Shown here: piece after piece, positions 26,260-34,080 of the stretch
Numbering within the stretch: the stretch's first letter is position 1
Layout of the letters: each line of letters begins with the position of its first letter
Assembly (NCBI RefSeq): GCF_900109575.1
Contig: NZ_FOAF01000019.1
Location: forward strand, 1-34,080
DNA length: 34,080 nt
From: Olivibacter domesticus
Lineage (GTDB): Bacteria; Bacteroidota; Bacteroidia; Sphingobacteriales; Sphingobacteriaceae
Direction of reading: 5' to 3'
Translations under genes and position numbers: made by a program
Notes under the pieces: model-generated
The model's input: only the letters and a program-made list of their open reading frames with translations
Told to the model about the DNA's origin: nothing
The model's database searches: none

Positions 26260-29200
26260 TTACACTTTTTCAATTAATACATTTAACTCAGTCGTTTCTA
26301 TTTCAACACGCTCTCCAACGGTCAAGTTATTATCTACTTTAAACGAGTTGGCTAAGATCTCCGTGCTAATATAGGATAAATTATTTTTAATCGCATCAGC
26401 AATAATTGAACTATTACTAACAGTAACATTTATTTTATCGGTCACTTCGAACTTTAATTCTTTTCGAAGTGTTTGTATACGATTTATCAACTCCCTTGCT
26501 ATTCCTTCGTTTTTAAGTGATGTGCTTATATTTACATCAAGTGCTACCGTTAGCTTGTCTATATTGGCTACTTGCCAACCTGCAACGTCTTCAGCTATGA
26601 TTTCTACATCTTCAAGTGTTATTATATGCGATGTGTTAGGGATAGCATAGCTGCCAGATTTTTCAAGTTGATCTATTTCACTTTCTCCAAACGTATTAAT
26701 AACTCCCGAAACTAATTTCATATCCTTACCAACTTTCGGGCCAAGAGTTTTAAAATTTGGTTTAATCTTTTTACGTATAATACCTGAGGTGTCTTCGATA
26801 AATTCAATTTCCTTAATATTCGTTTCGGATAATATTAAGTCTTTTACTTTTTCAACCTTTGTGCTGAATGTGTCATCTAACACTGGAAGTAAAATTTTGT
26901 TTAGTGGCTGACGAACATTTATACCAACTTTTTTACGAAGCGACAAGGTAAGCGAGGAAATATCCTGGGCCAGTGTCATACGCTCTTCTAGCGGTTTATC
27001 AACGAGTTCCTCATGGTAAACGGGATAATTAGATAAATGCACCGATTCTGAATGATCTTTCCCTGTTACTGAGTTTAGATCGAGAAATAATTGATCACTA
27101 AAAAATGGTGCAATAGGTGCCATAAGTTTAGCTATTGTATCCAAACAGTTATATAATGTTTGATACGCTGATATTTTGTCTGCAGTATACTCGCCCTTCC
27201 AGAATCGACGGCGGCATAATCTAACATACCAATTACTTAAGTGCTCATCAACGAAGTTCTGAATAGCACGTGCTGCTTTGGTCGGTTCAAAATCGGCATA
27301 ATATACATCAATCTCTTTTGTTAAACTATTGAGTAAAGAAACAATCCAGCGATCAATTTCAGGACGGTCTTTAATCGCTATATCTGCCTCTTCGTAGGAG
27401 AAATTGTCGATATTAGCATAGAGTGCAAAGAAAGCATATGTATTATATAGTGTGCCAAAAAATTTTCTTCGCACTTCATCTAAACCTTCTTCATTAAATT
27501 TTAGATTGTCCCACGGCGCAGCATTGCTGATCATGTACCAACGAGTAGCATCAGCGCTGTATTTTTCTATCGTAACAAATGGATCTACAGCATTTCCTAG
27601 CCTTTTGGACATTTTATTGCCGTTTTTATCTAATACCAAGCCATTGGATACAACATTTTTAAATGCCACTGAATCACAAAGCATTGTAGCAATAGCATGT
27701 AGCGTAAAAAACCATCCCCTTGTTTGATCTACCCCTTCTGCTATAAAATCTGCTGGATAGGCACCTGTAAATCCGTCTTTAAAAGGAAGTTTGTCTCCCT
27801 TGGCAAGTTTGTCGTGATCTAGCCCCCACTGTGCATAGGGCATGGAGCCTGAATCAAACCAAACATCAATTAAATCGGGTTCTCTAAATAACTTTTGGTT
27901 ATTGTCGGAAACCAATACAATATCATCAACGTATGGACGGTGTAAATCAAATTTATCAGCATCTAAATTATTAAGATAGGTCCGAAGTTTTTCGCTTTCT
28001 TCTCTATCTAAAACATTCGTTGTTAAACTATAGCTAATCCGTTCACGTAATTCCGGAATTGAGCCTATACAAATTTCTTCGTTTTCATCTTCAGAGCGCC
28101 AGATGGGAAGTGGTGTACCCCAATACCTTGACCGTGACAGGTTCCAGTCGACTAGATTTTCTAGCCAGTTCCCAAATCGTCCTGTTCCCGTTGCTTCGGG
28201 TTTCCAGTTGATCGTTTTATTTAATTCAACTAGCCTGTTTTTTACTGCTGTTGTTTTTATAAACCAGCTGTCTAAAGGATAATAAAGCACCGGCTTATCT
28301 GTTCTCCAACAATGCGGATAACTGTGTTCATATTTTTTAACATCAAAGGCCTTATTATCCTCTTTAAGTTTGATAGCAATAAGTACATCTGTTGGTTTAA
28401 AATCAGCTGCTGATCGTTCCTCATCACTATAATATTCTTCCTTAACGAAACGATATGCAAAATCAGTTATTTCCTTAACAAAACGACCTCTTTTATCAAC
28501 AATGGGTACATCTTTGCCATTCTCGTCCTTTACAAAAACTCCCGGTACTCCATTCTCCTGACAGGCACGAAAGTCATCCGCGCCAAATGTAGCAGCGGCA
28601 TGTACAATGCCCGTTCCATCTTCGGTAGTTACAAAATCTCCAGCAATAACACGAAAGGCGTTGTTTTGTAAATCTTCGTTCGTAACATAAGGTAAAAGCT
28701 GCTCGTACCTTAAATTTAACAAATCTTGCCCTTTAAATGTTGCTGCTTTTTCCCAGGGAATTAATTTATCTCCCTCTTTATATTGTTGAAACGGCAAATC
28801 TTGCGCTTCTTTCTTAAAATATTTATCTACGAGGTTTTTTGCTAAAACAACGCTGATAGGTTCATACGTATATTGATTGAAAGTACGAACTTTTACATAG
28901 TCAATATTTTTGCCCACAACGAGCGCACAATTGGCAGGAAGTGTCCAAGGTGTTGTTGTCCAAGCTATAAAGGAAGTATCTTCTCCATCCTCTTCAAATA
29001 ATTGCGGAATTAAAGGGTGTACCTGGTCTTTAACAATTCTGAATTCAGCAATGATTGTTGTATCCTTTACAGGCTTGTAAGTACCAGGTTGATTTAGCTC
29101 GTGAGAGCTCAATCCAGTGCCGGCAGCTGGTGAATAAGGTTGGATCGTATAACCCTTGTAAAGTAAGTTCTTGTTATAAAGTTCTTTTAGAATCCACCAT

Positions 29201-29673
29201 AGGGTTTCGATATATTCATTTTGATAGGTTATGTAAGGAGCTTTTAAATCTACCCAGTACCCCATCTTTTCTGTTAAATCGTTCCATACGTCTGTATAGC
29301 GCATTACTTCACGTCTACATGCATCATTGTATTCTTCAACGGAAATTTTTTTACCAATATCGTCTTTTGTTATGCCAAGTGTTTTTTCGACAGCTAATTC
29401 AATAGGAAGTCCGTGTGTATCCCAGCCGCCTTTTCTCTTAACTTGAAATCCCTTCAGGGTTTTATACCTGCAAAATATATCTTTAATCGTACGCGCCATA
29501 ACATGATGTATACCAGGCATACCGTTTGCCGATGGAGGTCCTTCGTAAAATGTATAGGGTTTTGCCGCCGGCCTATTGGTAATGCTTTTTTCAAAAATTT
29601 GTTTTGCTTGCCAATTAGCCAATATGCTGGCACCTATATTCGGGAGATCGAGCTGTTTATATTCCTTGTACAT
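26260..29673 (-). CDS. ileS: Isoleucyl-tRNA synthetase IleS
   Basis: IleS charges tRNA-Ile and edits misactivated valine. The 1137-residue class I enzyme has the HIGH-type motif as GIHH (54-57) in PSANGMPGIHHVMARTIKD, followed by KRKGGWDTHGLPIELAVEK. An editing CP1 domain carries TTPWTLPANCALVV and GTGIVHAAATFGADD. The catalytic WFDSGSMPYAQWG precedes KMSKR (687-691, in GNKMSKRLGNAVDP). An anticodon-binding domain follows. Length and motif variants fit the eukaryote-like type 2 IleRS (inference), the type often found in Bacteroidota. The end lacks the cysteine zinc finger of E. coli-type IleRS. It is the first gene of the unit running to lspA. Confidence 0.97.
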   Translation of the reverse strand: MYKEYKQLDLPNIGASILANWQAKQIFEKSITNRPAAKPYTFYEGPPSANGMPGIHHVMARTIKDIFCRYKTLKGFQVKRKGGWDTHGLPIELAVEKTLGITKDDIGKKISVEEYNDACRREVMRYTDVWNDLTEKMGYWVDLKAPYITYQNEYIETLWWILKELYNKNLLYKGYTIQPYSPAAGTGLSSHELNQPGTYKPVKDTTIIAEFRIVKDQVHPLIPQLFEEDGEDTSFIAWTTTPWTLPANCALVVGKNIDYVKVRTFNQYTYEPISVVLAKNLVDKYFKKEAQDLPFQQYKEGDKLIPWEKAATFKGQDLLNLRYEQLLPYVTNEDLQNNAFRVIAGDFVTTEDGTGIVHAAATFGADDFRACQENGVPGVFVKDENGKDVPIVDKRGRFVKEITDFAYRFVKEEYYSDEERSAADFKPTDVLIAIKLKEDNKAFDVKKYEHSYPHCWRTDKPVLYYPLDSWFIKTTAVKNRLVELNKTINWKPEATGTGRFGNWLENLVDWNLSRSRYWGTPLPIWRSEDENEEICIGSIPELRERISYSLTTNVLDREESEKLRTYLNNLDADKFDLHRPYVDDIVLVSDNNQKLFREPDLIDVWFDSGSMPYAQWGLDHDKLAKGDKLPFKDGFTGAYPADFIAEGVDQTRGWFFTLHAIATMLCDSVAFKNVVSNGLVLDKNGNKMSKRLGNAVDPFVTIEKYSADATRWYMISNAAPWDNLKFNEEGLDEVRRKFFGTLYNTYAFFALYANIDNFSYEEADIAIKDRPEIDRWIVSLLNSLTKEIDVYYADFEPTKAARAIQNFVDEHLSNWYVRLCRRRFWKGEYTADKISAYQTLYNCLDTIAKLMAPIAPFFSDQLFLDLNSVTGKDHSESVHLSNYPVYHEELVDKPLEERMTLAQDISSLTLSLRKKVGINVRQPLNKILLPVLDDTFSTKVEKVKDLILSETNIKEIEFIEDTSGIIRKKIKPNFKTLGPKVGKDMKLVSGVINTFGESEIDQLEKSGSYAIPNTSHIITLEDVEIIAEDVAGWQVANIDKLTVALDVNISTSLKNEGIARELINRIQTLRKELKFEVTDKINVTVSNSSIIADAIKNNLSYISTEILANSFKVDNNLTVGERVEIETTELNVLIEKV

Positions 29674-29703
29674 CAGTGTATTAATTCCAAAAATTTAAGG
29701 ATG

Positions 29704-29711
29704 CAAAGTTA
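29704..29711 (-). promoter_or_regulatory. Candidate -7 element for ileS
   Basis: On the minus strand TAACTTTG (29711-29704) matches TAnnTTTG and lies about 31 bases before the ileS ATG, the right distance for a short leader. No clear TTG is seen 19-21 bases further upstream, so confidence is moderate. Confidence 0.45.
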
Positions 29712-29860
29712 AGGTTTTAAGCTGAGAAGTGGAAGTGCTGAAACTTAATATATATCTTTTAGCCAGCTAGGCAAACAATGGTTTGAGCGTGTTGAGCTTA
29801 GAGAATGTGGAATATTATTTGTTATCTTTAACAAGAAGTTCACTATTAGCAGGCATAAAT

Positions 29861-30088
29861 ATGAATAAATATTTAAAGAGAGGAATTGGCATTACCCTCG
29901 TTGGGATAGCACTAATTGTATTGGGAATGTATTTAAAAAGAGTTGAGAGCGGCCTCTATGGTATTACGTTAATAGTTGGCGTCGTAACATTTGGAGTAGG
30001 TTTTGTAACGATTGTGTATAGCTTGATTAGAAAGATCGAGCGACAAAGTATTTTGGATACGAGGAATAAGCAATCTAATGATGAATAA
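29861..30088 (+). CDS. Small two-helix membrane protein of unknown function
   Basis: I start this at ATG 29861, giving 75 residues (MNKYLKRGIGITLVGIALIV...). Two hydrophobic helices (about 9-24 and 33-56) are separated by the short loop KRVESGLYG, and a basic, polar tail ends in KQSNDE. An in-frame TTG at 29783 would add 26 residues. A promoter-like TATCTTTA at 29823-29830 lies inside that extension, which argues for the later start. It overlaps the following lipid kinase gene by 11 bases, so the two are probably co-translated. I do not recognise a named family. Confidence 0.65.
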   Translation: MNKYLKRGIGITLVGIALIVLGMYLKRVESGLYGITLIVGVVTFGVGFVTIVYSLIRKIERQSILDTRNKQSNDE

Positions 30089-30446
30089 CAGGTATTTTAT
30101 AGATGCACTGCGTGCGGCAGTTGAAGGTATAACGCAATCTTTCAAAAGCGAGCGGAATTTTAGAATTCATAGTATCGCTGCTGCTGGTGCTGTTTTATTT
30201 GGTTTTCTATTTCATTTGACCGCAGAAGAGTGGTGTTGGATTGTTTTATCAATTGCGGTAGTATTGCTAACTGAACTGGTTAATACAGCACTGGAAGCTT
30301 TAACGGATTTAGTTATGCCTGATTATCATGATTTGGCGAAAAAAGCAAAGGATGCAGCAGCAGGTGCTGTACTTATCGCTGCAATTTTCTCATTGACCTG
30401 CGGAAGTATCATTTTTTTACCTAAACTTGTAAGTTTAATTCGATAA
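30078..30446 (+). CDS. dgkA: Diacylglycerol kinase/undecaprenol kinase family protein
   Basis: This small integral-membrane lipid kinase has 122 residues. Family motifs are ERNFRIH (25-31), ELVNTALEALTDL (66-78) and AKKAKDAAAGAVL (87-99), with three membrane helices. In E. coli DgkA recycles diacylglycerol. Many homologues outside Proteobacteria phosphorylate undecaprenol, which would supply the MraY lipid carrier. The sequence alone does not decide the substrate. Translation can begin at the first or second of two consecutive ATG codons (30078 or 30081). It overlaps the preceding small membrane gene by 11 bases, and recO follows after 11 bases. Confidence 0.9.
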   Translation: MMNNRYFIDALRAAVEGITQSFKSERNFRIHSIAAAGAVLFGFLFHLTAEEWCWIVLSIAVVLLTELVNTALEALTDLVMPDYHDLAKKAKDAAAGAVLIAAIFSLTCGSIIFLPKLVSLIR

Positions 30447-30457
30447 TTCTTTTTGAA

Positions 30458-31180
30458 GTGTTGCATAAAACTAGAGGTATTGTTCTTCGAACAACTCCTT
30501 ACGCTGAAAGCAGTGTAGTGGTTCAGGTTTTTACAGAAAAATTTGGCGTACAATCTTATCTTGTTAATGGCGTCAAAAAAGCTAAGGCAAAAATAAGTAT
30601 AAACGTTTTGCAGCCATTACATTTGCTCGAACTTGTCGTATATCAGAAAAATTCTGGTGGACTTCAGCGAATGGCTGAGGCAAGGCAATTGCCTCCCTTT
30701 CAACGCATACCGTACGATATCATAAAAAGTTCTTTGGTGCTGTTTTTGAATGAGATGCTTTATAAAAGTGTTAAGCAGCAAGGTCCTGACGATGCCATGT
30801 TTGAATTTGTATTTAATGCGGTTAATTGGTTAGATTCTTCTGAGAGAACTCCTGTCAATTTTCACCTTTATTTTCTTCTTAAGTTTACCCGATATTTAGG
30901 TTTTTTTCCGGCGCCTCAAGAATTAGGGCAACATTTTTTTGATTTAAAGGATGGCGTATTCACTAGTTATCCACCTAATCATTCATTGGTTCTGCACGAA
31001 CCTCATACAAGCCAATGGGCTTCCATCTTAACCAGTCGGCTTACAACGCTGGAAAATGTAAAAATTTCCAACACTGATAGAAGAGTGCTGCTACATAAAC
31101 TAATTGATTTTTATCGTCTCCACATTGATAATGTAGGTGACATAAAGTCTTGTGAAATCTTAGAGGAAGTACTTGGTTAA
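30458..31180 (+). CDS. recO: DNA repair protein RecO
   Basis: RecO works with RecR in loading RecA on gapped DNA in the RecF pathway. The 240 residues begin with the OB-fold N-terminal domain, LHKTRGIVLRTTPYAESSVV, then VFTEKFGVQSYLVNGVKKAK, as in Bacteroidota RecO. An alpha-helical C-terminal half includes LKFTRYLGFFP. The zinc cysteines of some RecO proteins are absent. The start is the GTG at 30458 followed by TTG (Leu), since homologues typically begin MLHKTRG. Starting at the TTG itself would lose one residue only. It lies 11 bases after the lipid kinase and is probably in its operon. Confidence 0.92.
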   Translation: MLHKTRGIVLRTTPYAESSVVVQVFTEKFGVQSYLVNGVKKAKAKISINVLQPLHLLELVVYQKNSGGLQRMAEARQLPPFQRIPYDIIKSSLVLFLNEMLYKSVKQQGPDDAMFEFVFNAVNWLDSSERTPVNFHLYFLLKFTRYLGFFPAPQELGQHFFDLKDGVFTSYPPNHSLVLHEPHTSQWASILTSRLTTLENVKISNTDRRVLLHKLIDFYRLHIDNVGDIKSCEILEEVLG

Positions 31181-31217
31181 TGATTTTTTAATATAAGTTG
31201 AATTTTTTTAATATAGC

Positions 31218-32198
31218 ATGTGTGATTTTTTATTTACTAAACAAACTTTTTTAAGAATAACACTATTCAATTTTTTTGTATTTTATTCGCTTGGCTCTTT
31301 GAGCGCGCAGGAAATTTCCACATATGCGCATGCTGAATTAATAAAGAAGCACATAAATAACTTAGCAGCGGATAAAATGAAGGGAAGGGGCACAGGGAGC
31401 CGAGAGATAAACCGAGCGGCAAAATATATTGAGAAGTACTTCGAAAAGTATAAATTAAAACCACTTGGATCAAAAGGGTATAAACAACCCTTTATTGCAA
31501 AGGTAACTAAGGTTGTGGTTAAAGATAGCCTGCGAAAAGCGAATAATCTAATAGGCTTTTTGGATAATAATGCACCCTATACAATTATAGTAGGTGCACA
31601 CTATGATCACCTTGGTTTAGGAAAACAAGGAAGCTCCAAAGATTCATTGCCTGAGGGGAAAATTCATAATGGAGCAGATGATAATGCTTCGGGTGTTGCA
31701 GGCTTACTCGAATTAGCAAGGTACTTTTCTCAAAACGATGTAAAAGAAAATCTTAACATACTTTTTATTGCTTTTTCAGGTGAAGAACTCGGGTTGCTAG
31801 GTTCTAAATATTATGTCAATCATCCGGTTATACCACTTGATAAGATAAGTTTTATGTTGAATATGGATATGATTGGGCGCTATAATGCCGAAAGGGGCGT
31901 TGGGGTGGGAGGATTCGGAACAAGTGATAAATGGCCGAGTATTTTCGAAGGGGTCGAGACTGATGTTAAATTTTTTACAGATAATGCCGGTAGCGGCGGT
32001 TCTGATCATGGGTCTTTTTATGCCAAGGGTATTCCGGTATTATTTTTTCATACTGGAGACCATCCCGATTACCATAAGCCATCTGACACATCGGAAAAAA
32101 TTGATTCGGAAAGCGAGGCCAAAATTATTGATTTTGAAATACGTTTGTTACTTAATGGTATGAAAGAAAATAAGCTTAACTTTACGAAAGTTAACTGA
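31218..32198 (+). CDS. Secreted M28-family zinc aminopeptidase
   Basis: The 326 residues start with a signal peptide (about 1-30, hydrophobic FLRITLFNFFVFYSLGSLSA, then QE). A co-catalytic two-zinc M28 peptidase domain follows. Zinc and catalytic residues read off as His128 (GAHYDHLG), bridging Asp154 (HNGADDNASGV), Glu189/Glu190 (AFSGEELGLLG), Asp217 (NMDMIGR) and His286 (DHPDYHKPSD). The fold fits aminopeptidases such as those of Aeromonas and Streptomyces. The position is periplasmic or extracellular; I see no lipobox. The substrate is unknown. It lies 37 bases after recO, and DUF72 follows after 29 bases, so it may be read from the same transcript. Confidence 0.92.
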   Translation: MCDFLFTKQTFLRITLFNFFVFYSLGSLSAQEISTYAHAELIKKHINNLAADKMKGRGTGSREINRAAKYIEKYFEKYKLKPLGSKGYKQPFIAKVTKVVVKDSLRKANNLIGFLDNNAPYTIIVGAHYDHLGLGKQGSSKDSLPEGKIHNGADDNASGVAGLLELARYFSQNDVKENLNILFIAFSGEELGLLGSKYYVNHPVIPLDKISFMLNMDMIGRYNAERGVGVGGFGTSDKWPSIFEGVETDVKFFTDNAGSGGSDHGSFYAKGIPVLFFHTGDHPDYHKPSDTSEKIDSESEAKIIDFEIRLLLNGMKENKLNFTKVN

Positions 32199-32227
32199 TG
32201 ATTGTTGAATATCAAAATTAGAACTAT

Positions 32228-33139
32228 ATGAAATTTGGACAGGTAGAAGACCCGAGCAAAATTGATTTTTCACTACCTTCAACTCATCCGGATACATATG
32301 CGCTGCTCGAAAAAGCCGGAAATGGTACGGACATTTTTGAAGTATTTGTGGGATGTGCGAAATGGAATAAACAGGATTTAAAGGGGTTTTATCCACGTGG
32401 AACAAAGGATGAATTATCGTATTATGCATCCCAATTCAATGCTATTGAGTTAAATGCTACTTTTTATAATTCTCCGGATAAACAACAAGTAGATGTATGG
32501 AAAAATAAGGTGCCAGAGGGCTTCAAGTTTTTCCCAAAGATACCCAATACTGTTAGTCATTTTAGGCGGCTTGTGAATTCAAAAGAGCCAACAGAAGCTT
32601 TCTGCGATGCGATCAGCTTTTTTGAGGATAAATTAGGTATGACGTTTTTACAGATGCATGATAACTTTAAACCTAGCCAGTTCGATCGATTAAAGGAATA
32701 TGTTACCTCTTTTCCAAAAGGTATACCTTTAGCAATTGAGGTTAGAAATGAAGAGTGGTTTGCCGATAAAGATGCGAGTGAAAAATATTTCTCACTGTTA
32801 GAGAAAGAAAAGGTTGCTAATGTTGTGGTTGATACTGCCGGTAGAAGAGATTTGTTACATATGCGCTTAACAACCCCTCAGGCTTTTGTTCGATATGTAG
32901 GGGCTAACCATAAAAGTGATTACGCTCGTTTAGATGATTGGATCGATCGTATTAAAGAATGGAGAGATAAGGGGCTTAAGTCACTTTATTTTTTTGTACA
33001 TCAAAATATAGAGAAGGAATCTCCTTTACTTTCGGCGTATTTTATTGAGAAACTTAATCTGGCTTTTCACTTGGATTTAAAGTTGCCAGCTAGTCAAATT
33101 GATATGAATCAACAACAGGCCTCTCTTCACTTAAAGTAA
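32228..33139 (+). CDS. DUF72 family protein (YecE-like)
   Basis: This 303-residue cytoplasmic protein has the DUF72 TIM-barrel pattern. FVGCAKWNKQDLKGFYP and LSYYASQFNAIELNATFY come in the first third, FKFFPKIPNTVSHFRRL in the middle, and LAIEVRNEEWF with DRIKEWRDKGLKSLYFFVHQ later. The family is widespread and structurally related to xylose-isomerase-like barrels, but its reaction is not established to my knowledge. It ends just before a strong hairpin terminator shared with the convergent gene. No signal peptide or membrane segment is seen. Confidence 0.9.
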   Translation: MKFGQVEDPSKIDFSLPSTHPDTYALLEKAGNGTDIFEVFVGCAKWNKQDLKGFYPRGTKDELSYYASQFNAIELNATFYNSPDKQQVDVWKNKVPEGFKFFPKIPNTVSHFRRLVNSKEPTEAFCDAISFFEDKLGMTFLQMHDNFKPSQFDRLKEYVTSFPKGIPLAIEVRNEEWFADKDASEKYFSLLEKEKVANVVVDTAGRRDLLHMRLTTPQAFVRYVGANHKSDYARLDDWIDRIKEWRDKGLKSLYFFVHQNIEKESPLLSAYFIEKLNLAFHLDLKLPASQIDMNQQQASLHLK

Positions 33140-33150
33140 GTGTGATTATC

Positions 33151-33191
33151 TAAAAGAGAAGGCCAGTGTAACTAACCGGCCTTCTCTTTTA
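33151..33191. terminator. Bidirectional terminator between DUF72 and the convergent membrane protein gene
   Basis: A perfect 14-base-pair stem, TAAAAGAGAAGGCC at 33151-33164 and GGCCTTCTCTTTTA at 33178-33191, with a 13-base loop. T runs end the arm on both strands. The right arm includes the stop codon (33189-33191) of the convergent gene, so both neighbours share it. Confidence 0.85.
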
Positions 33192-33833
33192 GAATCGTTT
33201 GTTTAACTCATCTTGCAAACGTCTATTTAACTTTTGTTCGCGTTCCATTGATTTTTTGCGGTGTTGGTCAAACTCTTCCTTCAATTCGTCAAGCGTTTTC
33301 TTAGCGTCTGCTGTTACGGTATGACTTTGCCTATAACGATAAACATAAAAAAGAAGTGCAAACATTAATATACCTATTAAACACCATACAAAAGTGTTAT
33401 ATGTGCTTTTGGATAAAAGTATACCTAGGAAACTGAAGCTTTCCTTTTGGTCTCTAGTGGTTTTAAGCTCCTGATTTATTTGAATTAAACTATCTTTCAA
33501 AGAAGAAACCTCATTATCGTGATTGTTTAAGGTAGTGTTTACATTGCTTAATTTAGATTGCATCCCTTTCAGGGAGTCGACTATATTTTTTTCTAATTTT
33601 TCTAAAGAAGTCTTTTTTACAACCTTATATTCCTGGTAGTTATTAGAGGATTTGTTTATGTAGTCAAATTGACTTGCAATAGTACCCCCATTTAACGAAT
33701 TATGAGGAGTGGCGAATGGTGTATTGACTGTTTTTGATTGGTTACTTTTGTTATCGCTAGGAGTGGATTGGGCTAAAGAGAAGAGAGGAAAGGCTATTAT
33801 CGATGCGATTAATATAATTTTTTGTTTTTGCAT
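33189..33833 (-). CDS. Coiled-coil membrane protein with signal peptide (Bacteroidota-specific family)
   Basis: The 214 residues consist of a signal peptide (1-21, ...SLAQ), a Ser/Asn/Thr-rich region (22-50), and a conserved-looking ASQFDYINKSSNNYQEYKVV (53-72). A predicted coiled coil follows (about 75-130), then SFLGILLSKSTYNT, a transmembrane helix (about 147-166) and a charged cytoplasmic coiled coil (176-214, ELKEEFDQHRKKSMEREQKL). As I recall, relatives in Bacteroidota are often labelled tRNA (guanine-N1)-methyltransferase. Nothing in this sequence resembles TrmD, so I treat that name as an error. The layout suggests an envelope-spanning structural or scaffold protein; function is unknown. 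Confidence 0.8.
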   Translation of the reverse strand: MQKQKIILIASIIAFPLFSLAQSTPSDNKSNQSKTVNTPFATPHNSLNGGTIASQFDYINKSSNNYQEYKVVKKTSLEKLEKNIVDSLKGMQSKLSNVNTTLNNHDNEVSSLKDSLIQINQELKTTRDQKESFSFLGILLSKSTYNTFVWCLIGILMFALLFYVYRYRQSHTVTADAKKTLDELKEEFDQHRKKSMEREQKLNRRLQDELNKRF

Positions 33834-33868
33834 AGTATGTAAAAGGTTTTAATGTTTTTACTTTTTCG

Positions 33869-33876
33869 CAAATATA
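33869..33876 (-). promoter_or_regulatory. Candidate -7 element for the coiled-coil membrane protein gene
   Basis: On the minus strand TATATTTG (33876-33869) matches the Bacteroidota TAnnTTTG element, about 36 bases before the ATG at 33833. A weak TTTA lies about 21 bases further upstream in place of the -33 TTTG. Confidence 0.5.
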
Positions 33877-33962
33877 CAGATCCTAATTACGGAGACCTAA
33901 AAAAAAGTAAGAAAGCTGATAAGGCTTATTATAGGATGAACATATATAGTATTTATATGCAT

Positions 33963-33996
33963 AAAAAAAGCACTTAAAAATGCTTTTAAGTGCTTT
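33963..33996 (-). terminator. Terminator of the tRNA-Val gene
   Basis: On the minus strand AAAGCACTTAAAA (33996-33984) pairs perfectly with TTTTAAGTGCTTT (33979-33967) across the 4-base loop GCAT, followed by more T residues. It lies 5 bases after the tRNA CCA end. Confidence 0.9.
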
Positions 33997-34001
33997 AGAT
34001 A

Positions 34002-34079
34002 TGGTGGAGGCTACTGGATTCGAACCAGTGACCCTCTGCTTGTAAGGCAGATGCTCTGAACCAGCTGAGCTAAGCCTCC
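34002..34079 (-). tRNA. tRNA-Val (anticodon UAC)
   Basis: Read on the minus strand the cloverleaf is complete: acceptor GGAGGCT pairs with AGCCTCC, D stem GCTC with GAGC, anticodon stem TCTGC with GCAGA around the loop CTTACAA, and T arm ACTGG-TTCGAAT-CCAGT. Loop positions 34-36 are TAC, which reads GUA (valine). The 3' CCA is encoded (34004-34002). A terminator follows directly. Confidence 0.95.
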
Positions 34080-34080
34080 T

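Noticed and set aside
29783-29860. Upstream TTG start for the small two-helix membrane protein
   Set aside because: A promoter-like TATCTTTA lies within the extension, and the ATG at 29861 gives a normal membrane-protein N-terminus.

Overview
The window is chromosomal housekeeping DNA from a member of the Bacteroidota, most likely the Sphingobacteriaceae (Pedobacter/Sphingobacterium-like). This rests on several things: an AT-rich composition, one promoter of the Bacteroidota type (TTG-N20-TAnnTTTG at 15880-15910), Bacteroidota-type insertions in MraY and LspA, a DksA/TraR-family protein without its zinc cysteines, a 63-residue histone-H1-like protein, and an FtsZ ending in LHDNVD. The assignment below phylum level is inference from protein resemblance. 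I see no phage, insertion sequence, CRISPR array or clear sign of horizontal transfer.

Region 1 (1-15817, all + strand) is a complete dcw (division and cell wall) cluster: mraZ (5' end cut by the window edge), rsmH, ftsL-like, ftsI, murE, mraY, murD, ftsW, murG, murC, ftsQ, ftsA, ftsZ. Junctions are tight (8-bp, 4-bp and 0-bp contacts), which suggests one long transcription unit. The genes carry UDP-MurNAc to lipid II (MurC, MurD, MurE, MraY, MurG), polymerise and cross-link it at the septum (FtsW, FtsI), and build the division ring (FtsZ, FtsA, FtsQ, FtsL). murF, ddl and ftsB are not in the cluster. The only sizeable gap, between ftsA and ftsZ, holds four copies of TTTTCCACA in convergent orientation. 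A strong terminator follows ftsZ.

Region 2 (15818-17808, + strand) has its own promoter. It holds a possible 36-codon small ORF whose stop overlaps the TTG start of a PLP-dependent alpha-oxoamine synthase (serine palmitoyltransferase-like), then a terminator, then the H1-like gene.

Region 3 (17775-29711, - strand) reads leftwards: ileS, dksA/traR-like, lspA, a SIMPL-domain periplasmic protein, acnA, a 62-residue membrane protein, ligA and dapA. Several units end in clear terminators.

Region 4 (29861-33191, + strand) holds a small membrane protein, a dgkA-type lipid kinase, recO, an M28 peptidase and a DUF72 protein. It ends in a bidirectional terminator shared with a convergent coiled-coil membrane protein (- strand). 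A tRNA-Val(UAC) gene with its own terminator closes the window on the - strand.

No stretch longer than about 300 bases lacks a gene. I did not find a convincing new multi-gene system. The best leads are the coupled small ORF ahead of the alpha-oxoamine synthase and the DnaA-box-like cluster ahead of ftsZ.
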